13,702 nucleotides of DNA from Actinomycetospora sp. (GCA_025925615.1 JAICLN010000061.1:1-13702); one strand, 5' to 3'. Counted from the stretch's first letter, positions 1-6,552 are shown. The notes: generated by a model not told the origin, from the letters alone. Numbers and translations: made by a program.

Positions 1-489
1 CAGCCCGCCGACGTCGTCCGTGCGCACCTGAGCGAGCACGACCTGGAGTACACCGAACCGGCCGAGGGCGTGTTCAGCTTCGCGCTGCCGGGAGAACGCA
101 AGCTGCAGACGGCCGTGCGTCTCGACGTCGGCCCGCACGCGCTGCTCGTGGAGGCGTTCGTCTGCCGGCGCCCCGACGAGAACCACGAGGGCGTCTACCG
201 CTGGCTGCTGCAGCGCAACGCCCGCCTCTACGGCGTGCACTACACGCTCGACGACATGGGCGACATCCACCTGGTCGGCCGGATCGGGCTGCACGCGGTG
301 ACCGACGACGAGCTCGACCGCGTCCTCGGGCAGGTCCTCGAGGCCGCCGACGGCGACTTCAACGTCCTGCTCGAACTGGGCTTCGCGTCGTCGATCCGCC
401 GCGAGTGGGCCTGGCGGGAGTCCCGCGGCGAGTCGCTGGCCAACCTGCGGGCGTTCGCGCACCTGGTGTCCGGTTCCGACGCCGGGTGA
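1..489 (+). CDS. YbjN domain-containing protein, 5' end missing
   Basis: The frame is open from the first base, so the start lies outside the window; 162 residues are visible. The sequence resembles the actinobacterial YbjN-like family (fold related to type III secretion chaperones), in particular the Mycobacterium tuberculosis Rv0487 type, from memory of its conserved stretches VEAFVCRRPDENHEGVYRWL, RLYGVHYTLDD and NLRAFAHLV. Rv0487 is about 180 residues, so only some 10-20 N-terminal residues should be missing. In mycobacteria this gene lies next to mshA (mycothiol synthesis), so mshA may lie just upstream; that is inference. The molecular function of the family is not established. It is probably a cytosolic protein; no signal peptide or membrane segment is visible in the part present. 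Confidence 0.85.
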   Translation, partial: QPADVVRAHLSEHDLEYTEPAEGVFSFALPGERKLQTAVRLDVGPHALLVEAFVCRRPDENHEGVYRWLLQRNARLYGVHYTLDDMGDIHLVGRIGLHAVTDDELDRVLGQVLEAADGDFNVLLELGFASSIRREWAWRESRGESLANLRAFAHLVSGSDAG

Positions 490-552
490 CCGCTGTGCTG
501 TCCGGGTGACGACGGCGGGTTGCTCCGTCCGGCCCAGCGGGTACGGGACGAG

Positions 553-558
553 TACGTT
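553..558 (+). promoter_or_regulatory. Candidate -10 box upstream of the acyl-CoA synthetase gene
   Basis: TACGTT fits the actinobacterial TANNNT -10 pattern and would start transcription near 565, giving a leader of about 60 bases before the ATG at 625. No convincing -35 hexamer is seen at the right distance. This is a pattern match only. Confidence 0.3.
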
Positions 559-624
559 GGCGTGATCGCGCGCACGGTCGCTCGGCCGGTGCGCCCACCC
601 CCGGCCCACCCGAGGAGACCCCGC

Positions 625-2211
625 ATGACCGTGCGCAGCCCCTACGCGGACATCGACATCCCCGACGTCGGGCTGCCCGAGTTCCTGTTCTCCGACCTCT
701 CCGGGCACGAGGACTCCGTGGCCGTCATCGACGGCCCGAGCGGGCGCGAGATGACCTTCGCCGAGCTGGCGAACGGCGTCGACCGCTTCGCCGCGGCCCT
801 CGGCGAGCGCGGGCTGGGCAAGGGCGACGTCATCGCCCTCTTCGCCCCGAACACGCCGTACTACCCGATCGTCTTCCACGGCGGCCTCGCCGCCGGCGTC
901 GCCGTCTCGACGGTGAACGCGCTCTACACGCCCGACGAGCTCGCCTTCCAGCTCCGCGACTCCGGCGCGAAGGTCCTCGTGACGGTCTCGGCGTTCCTCG
1001 ACCGCGCCCGCGCCGCGCTGCGTGAGGAGGGCCTCGCCGTCACCGAGGTCGTCCTGCTCGACGACGCCCGCGACGAGGCCTCCACGCCGATGCCGGAGAA
1101 CACGCTCGCCGACCTGTTGACGACGACGGCGGAGCGTCCGTCCGTCTCGATCACGGGCGACGACGTGGCGGCGCTGCCGTACTCGTCGGGCACCACGGGT
1201 CGCGCGAAGGGCGTCGTCCTGACCCATCGCAACCTCGTCGCGAACCTGCTGCAGGTCCAGGCGATGGGGACGCACGTGACGTCCTCGACGAAGATCCTCG
1301 CGGTCCTGCCGTTCTTCCACATCTACGGCATGACCTGCATGATGAACCAGGGGATCCATGCGCGGGCGACCGTCGTGACGATGCCGAAGTTCGACCTCTC
1401 GGAGTTCCTGCGGATCATCTCGGAGTACCGGGTCGACCGCGTCTACGTCGCCCCGCCGATCGCGGTGGCGCTGGCGAAGCACCCGATGGTCGAGGAGTAC
1501 GACATCGACTGCGTGGACATCGTCTTCTCGGGTGCCGCGGCGCTCGACGCGGACCTCGGCCACGCCATGGGCGAGCGGCTGAACTGCACGGTGCTGCAGG
1601 GCTACGGGATGACGGAGCTCTCGCCGGTCAGCCACTGCATGCCCGACGACCGGCCCGACATGGACCTCGGCTCGATCGGCGTCGCCGTGCCGAACGTCGA
1701 GTGCAAGCTGGTCGACCCGGAGACCGGTGAGGAGGGCACCCGCGGCGAGCTGTGGGTGAAGGGCCCGAATGTGATGCGCGAGTACCTCAACAACGCCGAG
1801 GCGACGTCCTCGACGCTGGACGAGGACGGCTTCCTGCACACCGGCGACGTCGCGACCGTGACCGACGAGGGGATCTTCCACATCGTCGACCGCGTCAAGG
1901 AGCTCATCAAGTACAAGGGCTACCAGGTGCCGCCGGCCGAGCTCGAGGCGCTGCTGCTGACCAACGACTCGATCGCCGACGCCGCCGTCATCGGGGTCAA
2001 GGACTCCGACGGCGAGGAGATCCCGAAGGCCTTCGTCGTGAAGCAGGAGGGCGCGGACATCTCGGAGGACGACGTCATGTCGTTCGTCGCCGAGCGGATC
2101 GCGCCGCACAAGAAGGTGCGGGTCGTCGAGTTCATCGACCAGATCCCGAAGTCCGGGGCCGGCAAGATCCTGCGCAAGGACCTCCGCGCCCGCGAACAGG
2201 CCCCCGCCTAG
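625..2211 (+). CDS. AMP-dependent acyl-CoA synthetase, 4-coumarate-CoA ligase-like
   Basis: A 528-residue member of the ANL adenylating superfamily. It activates a carboxylic acid with ATP to an acyl-adenylate and transfers it to coenzyme A in the cytosol. Visible motifs: the phosphate-binding loop YSSGTTGRAKG (about residue 186), GYGMTE (about 326), the TGD aspartate (about 406), the hinge and substrate region KELIKYKGYQVPPAELE (about 425-441), and the C-terminal PKSGAGKILRKDL with the catalytic lysine (about 508-520). Length and all core motifs are normal for a 4-coumarate or medium/long-chain acid ligase; the substrate cannot be read from sequence. The frame is open back to 520, but ATG 625 is preferred because GAGGAG lies about 8 bases upstream and typical family sequence begins just after it. 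It is separated from the YbjN gene by 135 bases, so an own promoter is likely. Confidence 0.93.
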   Translation: MTVRSPYADIDIPDVGLPEFLFSDLSGHEDSVAVIDGPSGREMTFAELANGVDRFAAALGERGLGKGDVIALFAPNTPYYPIVFHGGLAAGVAVSTVNALYTPDELAFQLRDSGAKVLVTVSAFLDRARAALREEGLAVTEVVLLDDARDEASTPMPENTLADLLTTTAERPSVSITGDDVAALPYSSGTTGRAKGVVLTHRNLVANLLQVQAMGTHVTSSTKILAVLPFFHIYGMTCMMNQGIHARATVVTMPKFDLSEFLRIISEYRVDRVYVAPPIAVALAKHPMVEEYDIDCVDIVFSGAAALDADLGHAMGERLNCTVLQGYGMTELSPVSHCMPDDRPDMDLGSIGVAVPNVECKLVDPETGEEGTRGELWVKGPNVMREYLNNAEATSSTLDEDGFLHTGDVATVTDEGIFHIVDRVKELIKYKGYQVPPAELEALLLTNDSIADAAVIGVKDSDGEEIPKAFVVKQEGADISEDDVMSFVAERIAPHKKVRVVEFIDQIPKSGAGKILRKDLRAREQAPA

Positions 2212-2238
2212 AGGCACTGACCCGCAGTTTCGGGCCTC
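2211..2238 (+). terminator. Weak hairpin just after the acyl-CoA synthetase stop
   Basis: GAGG (2211-2214) pairs with CCTC (2235-2238), and CCCG (2221-2224) with CGGG (2231-2234). The left side has a six-base bulge and no T-run follows, so this is only a weak terminator candidate. Confidence 0.25.
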
Positions 2239-2400
2239 TCACCTGCGATGACGCCGCGCAACCGTCGTCGAGCACGCTCGGTCGAAGCTGCGATCGCCGC
2301 GTGACCATTCGAGTTGATGGCGGCCTTCGGCGACAGCTTCGTACACCCACCAGCCGGTGAGGTCCTCCCCGCGGTAGGCCTGCTTGCCGTGCTGCTCGGG
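2239..2400 (-). pseudogene. C-terminal fragment of an unidentified protein
   Basis: Reading the minus strand from about 2400 to the TGA at 2239-2241 gives a coding-like stretch including GKQAYRGEDLTGWWVYEA followed by VAEGRHQLEWSRGDRSF. An in-frame TAG lies just upstream near 2412, and no start codon with a ribosome binding site is present, so only the tail of a gene survives. The family is not recognised. Its 5' end stops close to 2395-2400, where a second unrelated fragment on the other strand begins, suggesting a rearrangement junction. Confidence 0.4.
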
Positions 2401-2500
2401 CGCCGCACTCTACGGCGTCGTCGGCGCCCTGGTGGCCATCGCCGCCGCCGCCCCACTGCTCGTCCGCGAGGTCCTCTTCCGTCGCCTCGACCACACCTGA
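2393..2500 (+). pseudogene. C-terminal fragment of a membrane protein
   Basis: The plus frame ending at TGA 2498-2500 encodes GAALYGVVGALVAIAAAA and then PLLVREVLFRRLDHT. This is one hydrophobic helix followed by a basic tail, as at the end of a transporter or other integral membrane protein. Upstream of about 2393 the frame gives cysteine-rich nonsense (CLPCC) and there is no start. It is probably the end of a gene cut off by a rearrangement. The family cannot be named; a major-facilitator-type transporter is one possibility. Confidence 0.4.
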
Positions 2501-2704
2501 CGAGCTGCGAGACGAAGTCGCCCCAGAGGCCAACGACGATTCCTGTCTCGCCGGTCCTGGGACCCGGAGTCAACGAGATCGAGGGCGAGGCGACCACCTC
2601 GACCATGGCTGTGGGTCACCCCTCCCGTCGACGTCGTGTCACGGAACGAGGCTGCGGGGCTCATCGTCGGTGCGGAGTCGGGGGCTGGGGAGTCGGTGGG
2701 CGGG
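2501..2704. other. Region without a recognisable gene
   Basis: This stretch lies downstream of the minus-strand gene ending at 2705 and beyond the two gene fragments. I see no supported ORF, strong hairpin or promoter. Together with 2212-2500 it makes a debris zone of about 490 bases between converging genes. Confidence 0.5.
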
Positions 2705-3151
2705 TCAGAGGTAGTGGGCGTCGCTGTTGGGTTCGTCGCGGCGGGACATGGTGGGGGACCTGGCGGGGGTGGGCTCGTCGAGTCCGGGTGGGGGAAACAG
2801 CTGGAACCGGAAGTCGATCGCGCCGCGTCCGGGGGTGGAGGACTCGTCGGTCTGATGGGTGGTGATCAGCCCGGCGGTGTCGGCGGGGTGCAGGGCGGCC
2901 AACAGCGCGGCCAGCCGGGCGGGGGCGCCCCCGGGGGGTTGGTCCGTCTGGATCAGGGTGCGGTGGGACGCGGTGAGCGTCCAGGTCTGGGCGCTCCCGG
3001 CTCCGTGGTTGGTGGCGGTGACGACGTCAAGCAGCCAGTGCGCGGGTTTGCCGGCGAACGGCGCGGTTTTGTGCGCCAGGACCTCGACGACGTGATCGGC
3101 GCGGACCAGCCCATGGTCGAGGGTCTCGATCCACACTCGCTCGAGCCCCAC
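2705..3151 (-). CDS. Hypothetical protein of the heat-shock island
   Basis: A 148-residue protein of unrecognised family. The GTG at 3151 is chosen because GAAAGGGGG lies about 8 bases upstream; the frame is open further, to 3250, but that part is low-complexity and runs through a hairpin. The N-terminal two thirds looks like a folded alpha/beta domain (VWIETLDHGLVRADHVVEVL, then KPAHWLLDVVTATNHG, WTLTASHRTLIQ and ARLAALLAALHPADTAGLI). The C-terminal 40 residues are proline- and charge-rich and probably disordered. No signal peptide, membrane helix or catalytic motif is apparent. It lies 297 bases downstream of the other unknown gene, in the same direction, so it may share the promoter near 3957 or have its own. 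The opposite plus frame is glycine-rich nonsense and was rejected. Confidence 0.6.
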   Translation of the reverse strand: MGLERVWIETLDHGLVRADHVVEVLAHKTAPFAGKPAHWLLDVVTATNHGAGSAQTWTLTASHRTLIQTDQPPGGAPARLAALLAALHPADTAGLITTHQTDESSTPGRGAIDFRFQLFPPPGLDEPTPARSPTMSRRDEPNSDAHYL

Positions 3152-3231
3152 CCCGGGCCCCCTTTCCCCGTGCCCTTGCTTGGTGCTGTTCGTACTGGCG
3201 TGGTGGTGTCGTTCGGCTCGCGCACAGCCGG

Positions 3232-3267
3232 GGGCGGCCCCGGGGTCCACCGGTCCGGGGCCCGCCC
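3232..3267. terminator. Strong GC hairpin between two unknown genes
   Basis: Left arm 3232-3243 (GGGCGGCCCCGG) pairs with right arm 3255-3267 (CCGGGGCCCGCCC), leaving one bulged C and an 11-base loop. It lies between the minus-strand genes 3449-3853 and 2705-3151. It could terminate or attenuate transcription, or act as a processing site. No T-run follows on either strand, so classical intrinsic termination is uncertain. Confidence 0.4.
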
Positions 3268-3448
3268 GGGAACCGACCCAGATTTGAGGTGGAGCGCGGC
3301 GTGCCGCCGCTTGGGTGGTCGGTCCGGTCGGGCCCGGGCTGGCGCTGTGGTGCTCCCCGGGGTCGCCCTGCTTGGCTGTCAGACCTTGCTCAGAGAGGTT
3401 TCCTGCGATTGCCTCACCTCCTTCGCGTCATCGACATGGTGTGCGCGA

Positions 3449-3853
3449 TCAGGGCCCCGGAGGGGAGCGGGGCCATGGGCGGAGTCGTCGGCGACCCCCA
3501 CGCGGGTTGCTGGTGCGCGCGGGACGGGGCCGCCCGCCGCGGTCGGTGGGGGCCGGGCTGCGGGACTCGACGCGGCGGGTACGGGTCGCCGCTCGGGGCG
3601 GCACCGGCGCGGGCGTGCCCTCACCGTCGGCGGGCGGGTATTCGGTGAGCATCAGCGCGACGAACTCGGCGTCGAACACCACCTGGTCGGGCTCGGGCTG
3701 CTCGAGCAGCCGGGCCGACTCGGGGGCTGGTTCGCTGCCGCGGCCGGAACCTCCGCGGGACGTGATGGCACGGGCCGCCGCGGAGCGTGCTGGTTGATCA
3801 GTGCCGACGTGGTCGGCCACCGGGACCTCGAGCGCGTCGAGCGCGGACGCCAT
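3449..3853 (-). CDS. Hypothetical protein of the heat-shock island
   Basis: A 134-residue protein with no recognised family. The start is well supported: ATG 3853 is preceded by an excellent ribosome binding site, GGAGGAGGTG (3861-3870, minus strand), with 7 bases between, and a consensus-like promoter lies upstream (3933-3962). Residues 1-75 look like a real domain, with MASALDALEVPVADHV and the acidic/hydrophobic segment DQVVFDAEFVALMLTEYPP. From about residue 80 the sequence becomes proline/arginine-rich and may be disordered. A frameshift in that tail is possible, because another minus frame stays open to 3379 and gives a more protein-like, acidic end (DDSAHG, then HHVDDAKEVRQSQETSLSKV). 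The expected product is a small cytosolic protein whose role may be linked to stress by its neighbours; that is inference. Confidence 0.6.
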   Translation of the reverse strand: MASALDALEVPVADHVGTDQPARSAAARAITSRGGSGRGSEPAPESARLLEQPEPDQVVFDAEFVALMLTEYPPADGEGTPAPVPPRAATRTRRVESRSPAPTDRGGRPRPARTSNPRGGRRRLRPWPRSPPGP

Positions 3854-3932
3854 CGCTGAACACCTCCTCCGGTCATGATCACACCGGTTGCAGCGTCCCT
3901 CTTGCTGTGACCCAGCGAACTGGATACCTCCA

Positions 3933-3962
3933 ACTGTAGCTAGAGGTTTTCGACGGTGTCAA
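3933..3962 (-). promoter_or_regulatory. Promoter of the unknown gene at 3853
   Basis: On the minus strand TTGACA (3957-3962) is a perfect -35, followed after 18 bases by TACAGT (3933-3938), a 4/6 match to TATAAT. Transcription would begin near 3926, leaving a leader of about 70 bases. The pentamer AACTG occurs twice (3918-3922 and 3932-3936), and the hsp20 promoter carries similar AACTG/AGTTG and CTACA elements, so a shared regulator is plausible. Confidence 0.55.
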
Positions 3963-3991
3963 CCGCCGGATTTCCGCCGTCGGGCTCATGT

Positions 3992-4294
3992 TCAGGGGTC
4001 GGTGAACACGAAGTGCAGCGAGTCGGGGTCCTCGCCGGGCCAGGCTTCGAGGCGGTGGCGGTCGACGGCGCCGGCGAGCTCGCGACCCACGCGCACCACC
4101 ACACCGTCGGCGGCGGCGAGCTGATCCCCCGGGCGGTGGGTGGTGTCGTGCACGAGCGTCACCGCGAGCGGCTGCCCGCTGCCGAGAACGTGCACCCGCA
4201 CGCTCGGCGAGGCCCCGGCGGCGGCGCAGCGCTCGCGGATGGCGCGGGTGGCCTGCTCGCTCACAGTGATCACGTGTTCCTCCGGCATGGTCAT
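3992..4294 (-). CDS. HesB/IscA-like protein lacking the cluster-binding cysteines
   Basis: A 100-residue protein whose outline fits the HesB/IscA (A-type iron-sulfur carrier) fold: an opening ITVSEQATRAIRERC helix, strand SVRVHVLGSG, then DGVVVRVGRELAGAVD and an ending FVFTDP, where classical members end in F-x-F-x-NP. Classical members carry one cysteine mid-protein and a CGC-type pair near the end. Here the only cysteine is C23, so it is unlikely to hold an iron-sulfur cluster in the usual way. The ATG at 4292-4294 overlaps the merR stop as ATGA, which implies translational coupling; a second ATG at 4288 is possible. The family assignment is from fold-pattern recognition and is moderate. 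Operon position suggests a role in the stress response governed by the MerR protein. Confidence 0.55.
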   Translation of the reverse strand: MTMPEEHVITVSEQATRAIRERCAAAGASPSVRVHVLGSGQPLAVTLVHDTTHRPGDQLAAADGVVVRVGRELAGAVDRHRLEAWPGEDPDSLHFVFTDP

Positions 4295-4719
4295 CGCTGC
4301 TGCCGGTCGTCCCTTTCAGTGTGAAAGGCCGCCGGTGGTGTCGGCCGCGTCGTCGGGCCGCGGACGACGCGTGGCTGGTCGCGTTCATGGCGGGCGATGT
4401 CGCGTTCGTGGCGGGCCTGGTCACGCTCGGCGGTGGTGTGGGCGTGGCGGGCGCGCTCGGCGGCCAGGTCGGCGCGCAGATCGAGGATCTCCGCAGCGCC
4501 GGCCAGGGTGTGCCCGTGCTCGGCCATCTCGCGCAGCGCGGCCACACGGTCGAGCTGGTTGCGCGAGTACCGCCGGTGCCCGCCGGCCGACCGGGCCGGA
4601 CGCAGCAGTCCCGCCGCATCCAGGCTGCGTAGAAACGCCGGCGCCACCTCAAGCAGCTCCGCGGCCTGCCCCATCCCGAAGGTCGGGTAATCAGGATCGT
4701 CCAGGCGTTCCAACGCCAT
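4291..4719 (-). CDS. MerR-family transcriptional regulator, HspR-like
   Basis: A 142-residue DNA-binding regulator. The winged helix-turn-helix is at about residues 12-80: YPTFGMGQAAELLEVAPAFL, then the MerR-type wing GGHRRYSRNQLDRVAALREM. A charged coiled coil follows (about 78-115) with near-repeats RHERD, typical for dimerisation, and then a short polar tail. HspR-type regulators of actinobacteria repress chaperone genes, and here the gene follows hsp20 directly, so autoregulation of the hsp20 promoter is likely. ATG 4719 is chosen because the conserved domain starts soon after it and GAGGGAAGCAGGA lies just upstream; the frame is open to 4764. There are 105 bases, including a strong hairpin, between hsp20 and this gene, and a 4-base overlap with the next gene. 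Confidence 0.8.
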   Translation of the reverse strand: MALERLDDPDYPTFGMGQAAELLEVAPAFLRSLDAAGLLRPARSAGGHRRYSRNQLDRVAALREMAEHGHTLAGAAEILDLRADLAAERARHAHTTAERDQARHERDIARHERDQPRVVRGPTTRPTPPAAFHTERDDRQQR

Positions 4720-4770
4720 CGCATCGTCCTGCTTCCCTCGGCCCGGGCCTGGGCCCCCGAACACGCCGAA

Positions 4771-4799
4771 CGGGGCGGGTTCGCCAGCGACCCGCCCCG
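4771..4799. terminator. Perfect 10-bp hairpin between hsp20 and merR
   Basis: CGGGGCGGGT (4771-4780) and ACCCGCCCCG (4790-4799) form a perfect stem with a nine-base loop. It sits in the 105-base gap between the hsp20 stop and the merR start, which have the same orientation. No T-run follows, so partial termination or mRNA stabilisation of the upstream hsp20 message is more likely than full termination. Confidence 0.6.
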
Positions 4800-4824
4800 C
4801 CCGGCTCTCCTGAAAGGCTTGCCG

Positions 4825-5289
4825 TCAGCCGTCGGTGGCGGACTGGTCCTGCCCGGTCCCAGAGTCCTGGCCGCCCTCGATGATGTGCGGGGTCCCGGCG
4901 TGCTCCACGCTGATCTGGCGGGGCTTGGCCCGCTCGACGATCGGGATGGTCAAACTGAGCACCCCGTCGACGTAGGCGGCGTGCAACTTGTCTCGGTCGA
5001 GCTCCGGGCCCAGCGACAGCCGCCGGCTGAACCGCCCCCGAGGCCGCTCGGCGATCACCCAGTCCCCGGCTTCCGCCGCGGCGGTGCGCTCCGCGGACAC
5101 CGTCAGGGTGTTCCCGTCGATGGAGACGTCGATCGAGCCGGGGTCGACCCCGGGCACATCGAAGCTGGCCACGAAGTGGTCCTCGGCCCGGTAGAGGTCC
5201 ATCGGCATCCCCGAGCCAGCCTGTCCTCGCCGTCCGGTCACCCGGTCCAGCGAGCGGAACGCGTCGAACGGGTCGTAGTTGAGCAGCAC
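4825..5289 (-). CDS. Hsp20/alpha-crystallin small heat-shock protein
   Basis: A 154-residue ATP-independent holdase that binds unfolding proteins in the cytosol. The alpha-crystallin domain spans about residues 30-125: MPMDLYRAEDHFVASFDVPG, DVSIDGNTLTVSAER, and the hallmark GVL strand in AAYVDGVLSLTIPI. A short N-terminal arm begins LLNYDPFDAFRSLDRV, and a Gly/Asp/Gln-rich tail follows the domain. Length is typical. GTG 5289 is chosen because GAGGGGAG lies about 10 bases upstream and the family N-terminus begins there. It is the first gene of an operon with merR and the HesB/IscA-like gene, driven by the promoter at 5342-5370. No classical HAIR element (CTTGAGT-N7-ACTCAAG) was seen, so the operator is probably of another type. 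Confidence 0.93.
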   Translation of the reverse strand: MLLNYDPFDAFRSLDRVTGRRGQAGSGMPMDLYRAEDHFVASFDVPGVDPGSIDVSIDGNTLTVSAERTAAAEAGDWVIAERPRGRFSRRLSLGPELDRDKLHAAYVDGVLSLTIPIVERAKPRQISVEHAGTPHIIEGGQDSGTGQDQSATDG

Positions 5290-5327
5290 GATCAGTCACT
5301 CCCCTCATCACCGCACTGCCACGGCGT

Positions 5328-5370
5328 CAACTGATCAGATAGTTGTAGGCCGTGCTGTAGATTTTGTCAA
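5328..5370 (-). promoter_or_regulatory. hsp20 operon promoter with overlapping inverted repeat
   Basis: On the minus strand TTGACA (5365-5370) is a perfect -35, followed by exactly 17 bases and TACAAC (5342-5347), a 4/6 -10. Predicted transcription start is near 5335, with a leader of about 45 bases to the GTG. The inverted repeat CAACT-N8-AGTTG (5328-5345) overlaps the -10 and start point, a good place for a repressor such as the MerR-family protein encoded in the operon. Confidence 0.65.
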
Positions 5371-5614
5371 ACCCGCTGTGCGCACAATCGGCGCTCGGGA
5401 AGTCGAGCGAGCCCCGACGCGGCCTGCGCGGGCCGCTGGACCGCGGACACTCCCCGGGTTGGTGTCGGAAGCTCACTTCGGATCTAAGTTCGGGCCCCGC
5501 ACGTCCGGCCTCTTGTCCTCCGGCGGCCGTCGCCACCCGGCGGACAGGCAGGAGTGCCGTTCCACTCCAGGTCGTGGCGTCCCACCCAGTCTCGAGCCCG
5601 AGCGGCGCGGGTCC
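5371..5614. other. Stretch without a supported gene upstream of hsp20
   Basis: Between the hsp20 promoter and the LysE remnant about 240 bases hold no ORF with a start site, no RNA gene and no clear repeat. Several frames are open only because of the high GC content. Since the 5' half of a lysE-like gene should lie here but does not, this is likely a rearrangement scar. Confidence 0.5.
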
Positions 5615-5961
5615 ACCGGCCGGGCCTTCGGCGACGGCGTCCTGTGCGAGCTGTCGAACCCGAAGACGTTGATCGTGTTGACCTGCCTCATCCCGCCGTT
5701 CGTGCCTGAGGGCGGCGGGCCGGTCGATCTGGCCGTGTTCGGGTTCCTGTTCGCGACCACCGGACTGCTCGTCTGTCTCGTCTACGCGGCAGTGCTCGGC
5801 ACCACCGAACGGGCCATCCGCCGACCTCGGCTCGCGCACCTTCTGATGCGCGGCAGCGCGGGGTGCTGGTCGTGTTCGGCGGAGCCCTGGCCGTCGAAGG
5901 TCTCCGGGAGGCCGGAGCCCGACGGGGGCTGTGGTCCGCGCGGACGACGGGCAGGCTGTAG
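5615..5961 (+). pseudogene. LysE-family exporter, C-terminal remnant with frameshift
   Basis: The plus frame from about 5615 encodes the second half of a LysE/RhtB-type amino-acid exporter: GRAFGDGVLCELSNPKTLIV with the family's NPK motif, then hydrophobic helices (LAVFGFLFATTGLLVCLVYA). At the GGGG run near 5860-5863 the frame shifts. Adding one G would continue as GVLVVFGGALAVEGLREAG, a good final LysE helix, ending at TAG 5959-5961. The N-terminal half is absent from the DNA upstream. So the gene is truncated and also frameshifted; the frameshift alone could be a sequencing indel, but the missing half could not. Its end is 3 bases from the next gene, showing that the pair was once a tight operon. 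Confidence 0.7.
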
Positions 5962-5964
5962 CCC

Positions 5965-6552
5965 GTGCCGAGTCTGCGTCTTCTCCGTGACCTCGCTTGG
6001 GCCGCCCTCGGCCTCGGCGGCGCCCTCGCCGGCATGCGGGCGGTCGAGGCGCTGCGCCCCGAGGTCATCGAGGAGGACGTCAGCGCGCCAGACAGCCAGG
6101 CTTTCCTCCGCCAGCTGCCGCGGGCCTATGTAATGTCCGCCGCGTCGATCCTGGCCAGCCCGCTCCTCGGTGCCGACGCGGTGCGCCTCCCGGCGGTCTG
6201 CGGGCCGCTGGGGCTCGGCGTCCAGCTCGGCAGCGTCAGCCTCCGGATCTGGGCGATGCGCGAGCTGCGCGGGCACTACGCCCGCGGTCTACGCGTCGTC
6301 GACGAGCAGCCCGTGGTCCGGACCGGCCCCTACCGCTTCGTGCGCCACCCCGGATACGTCGGCGGGCTCCTGATCTGGGTCGGCGCGGCCCTCAGCGCCC
6401 GGAACCTGACGGCGGTGGCACTGACCACCACGGCGATCGGCACGGCCTACCGGTACCGCATGGACGCCGAGGAGACGCTGCTGAGACGGGACCTGCCCGG
6501 GTACGCCGACTACGCCGCGACCACCCGCCGCCTGGTGCCGCTCCCGCGCTAG
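5965..6552 (+). CDS. Isoprenylcysteine/phospholipid methyltransferase-like membrane protein
   Basis: A 195-residue integral membrane protein of the ICMT/PEMT-like family, which uses S-adenosylmethionine; bacterial substrates are mostly unknown. The signature block GPYRFVRHPGYVGG is at residues 121-134, followed by hydrophobic LLIWVGAALSA, and the C-terminal EETLLRRDLPGYADY and RRLVPLPR (169-195) carry the conserved glutamates and tyrosines. Hydrophobic segments are visible near 12-24, 55-70, 78-96 and 133-162. GTG 5965 lies 3 bases after the LysE remnant's stop, so translation was probably coupled to that gene. With the partner now broken, expression may depend on read-through or on a new promoter. 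Confidence 0.82.
   Translation: MPSLRLLRDLAWAALGLGGALAGMRAVEALRPEVIEEDVSAPDSQAFLRQLPRAYVMSAASILASPLLGADAVRLPAVCGPLGLGVQLGSVSLRIWAMRELRGHYARGLRVVDEQPVVRTGPYRFVRHPGYVGGLLIWVGAALSARNLTAVALTTTAIGTAYRYRMDAEETLLRRDLPGYADYAATTRRLVPLPR

Noticed and set aside
2636..3859. Plus-strand open frame of 407 codons opposite the two unknown island genes
   Set aside because: Gly/Arg-rich and without a ribosome binding site, while the minus frames have strong ribosome binding sites and protein-like composition.
5290..5380. HAIR element (CTTGAGT-N7-ACTCAAG) for HspR upstream of hsp20
   Set aside because: I looked for it on both strands and found no match; only the CAACT-N8-AGTTG repeat is present.
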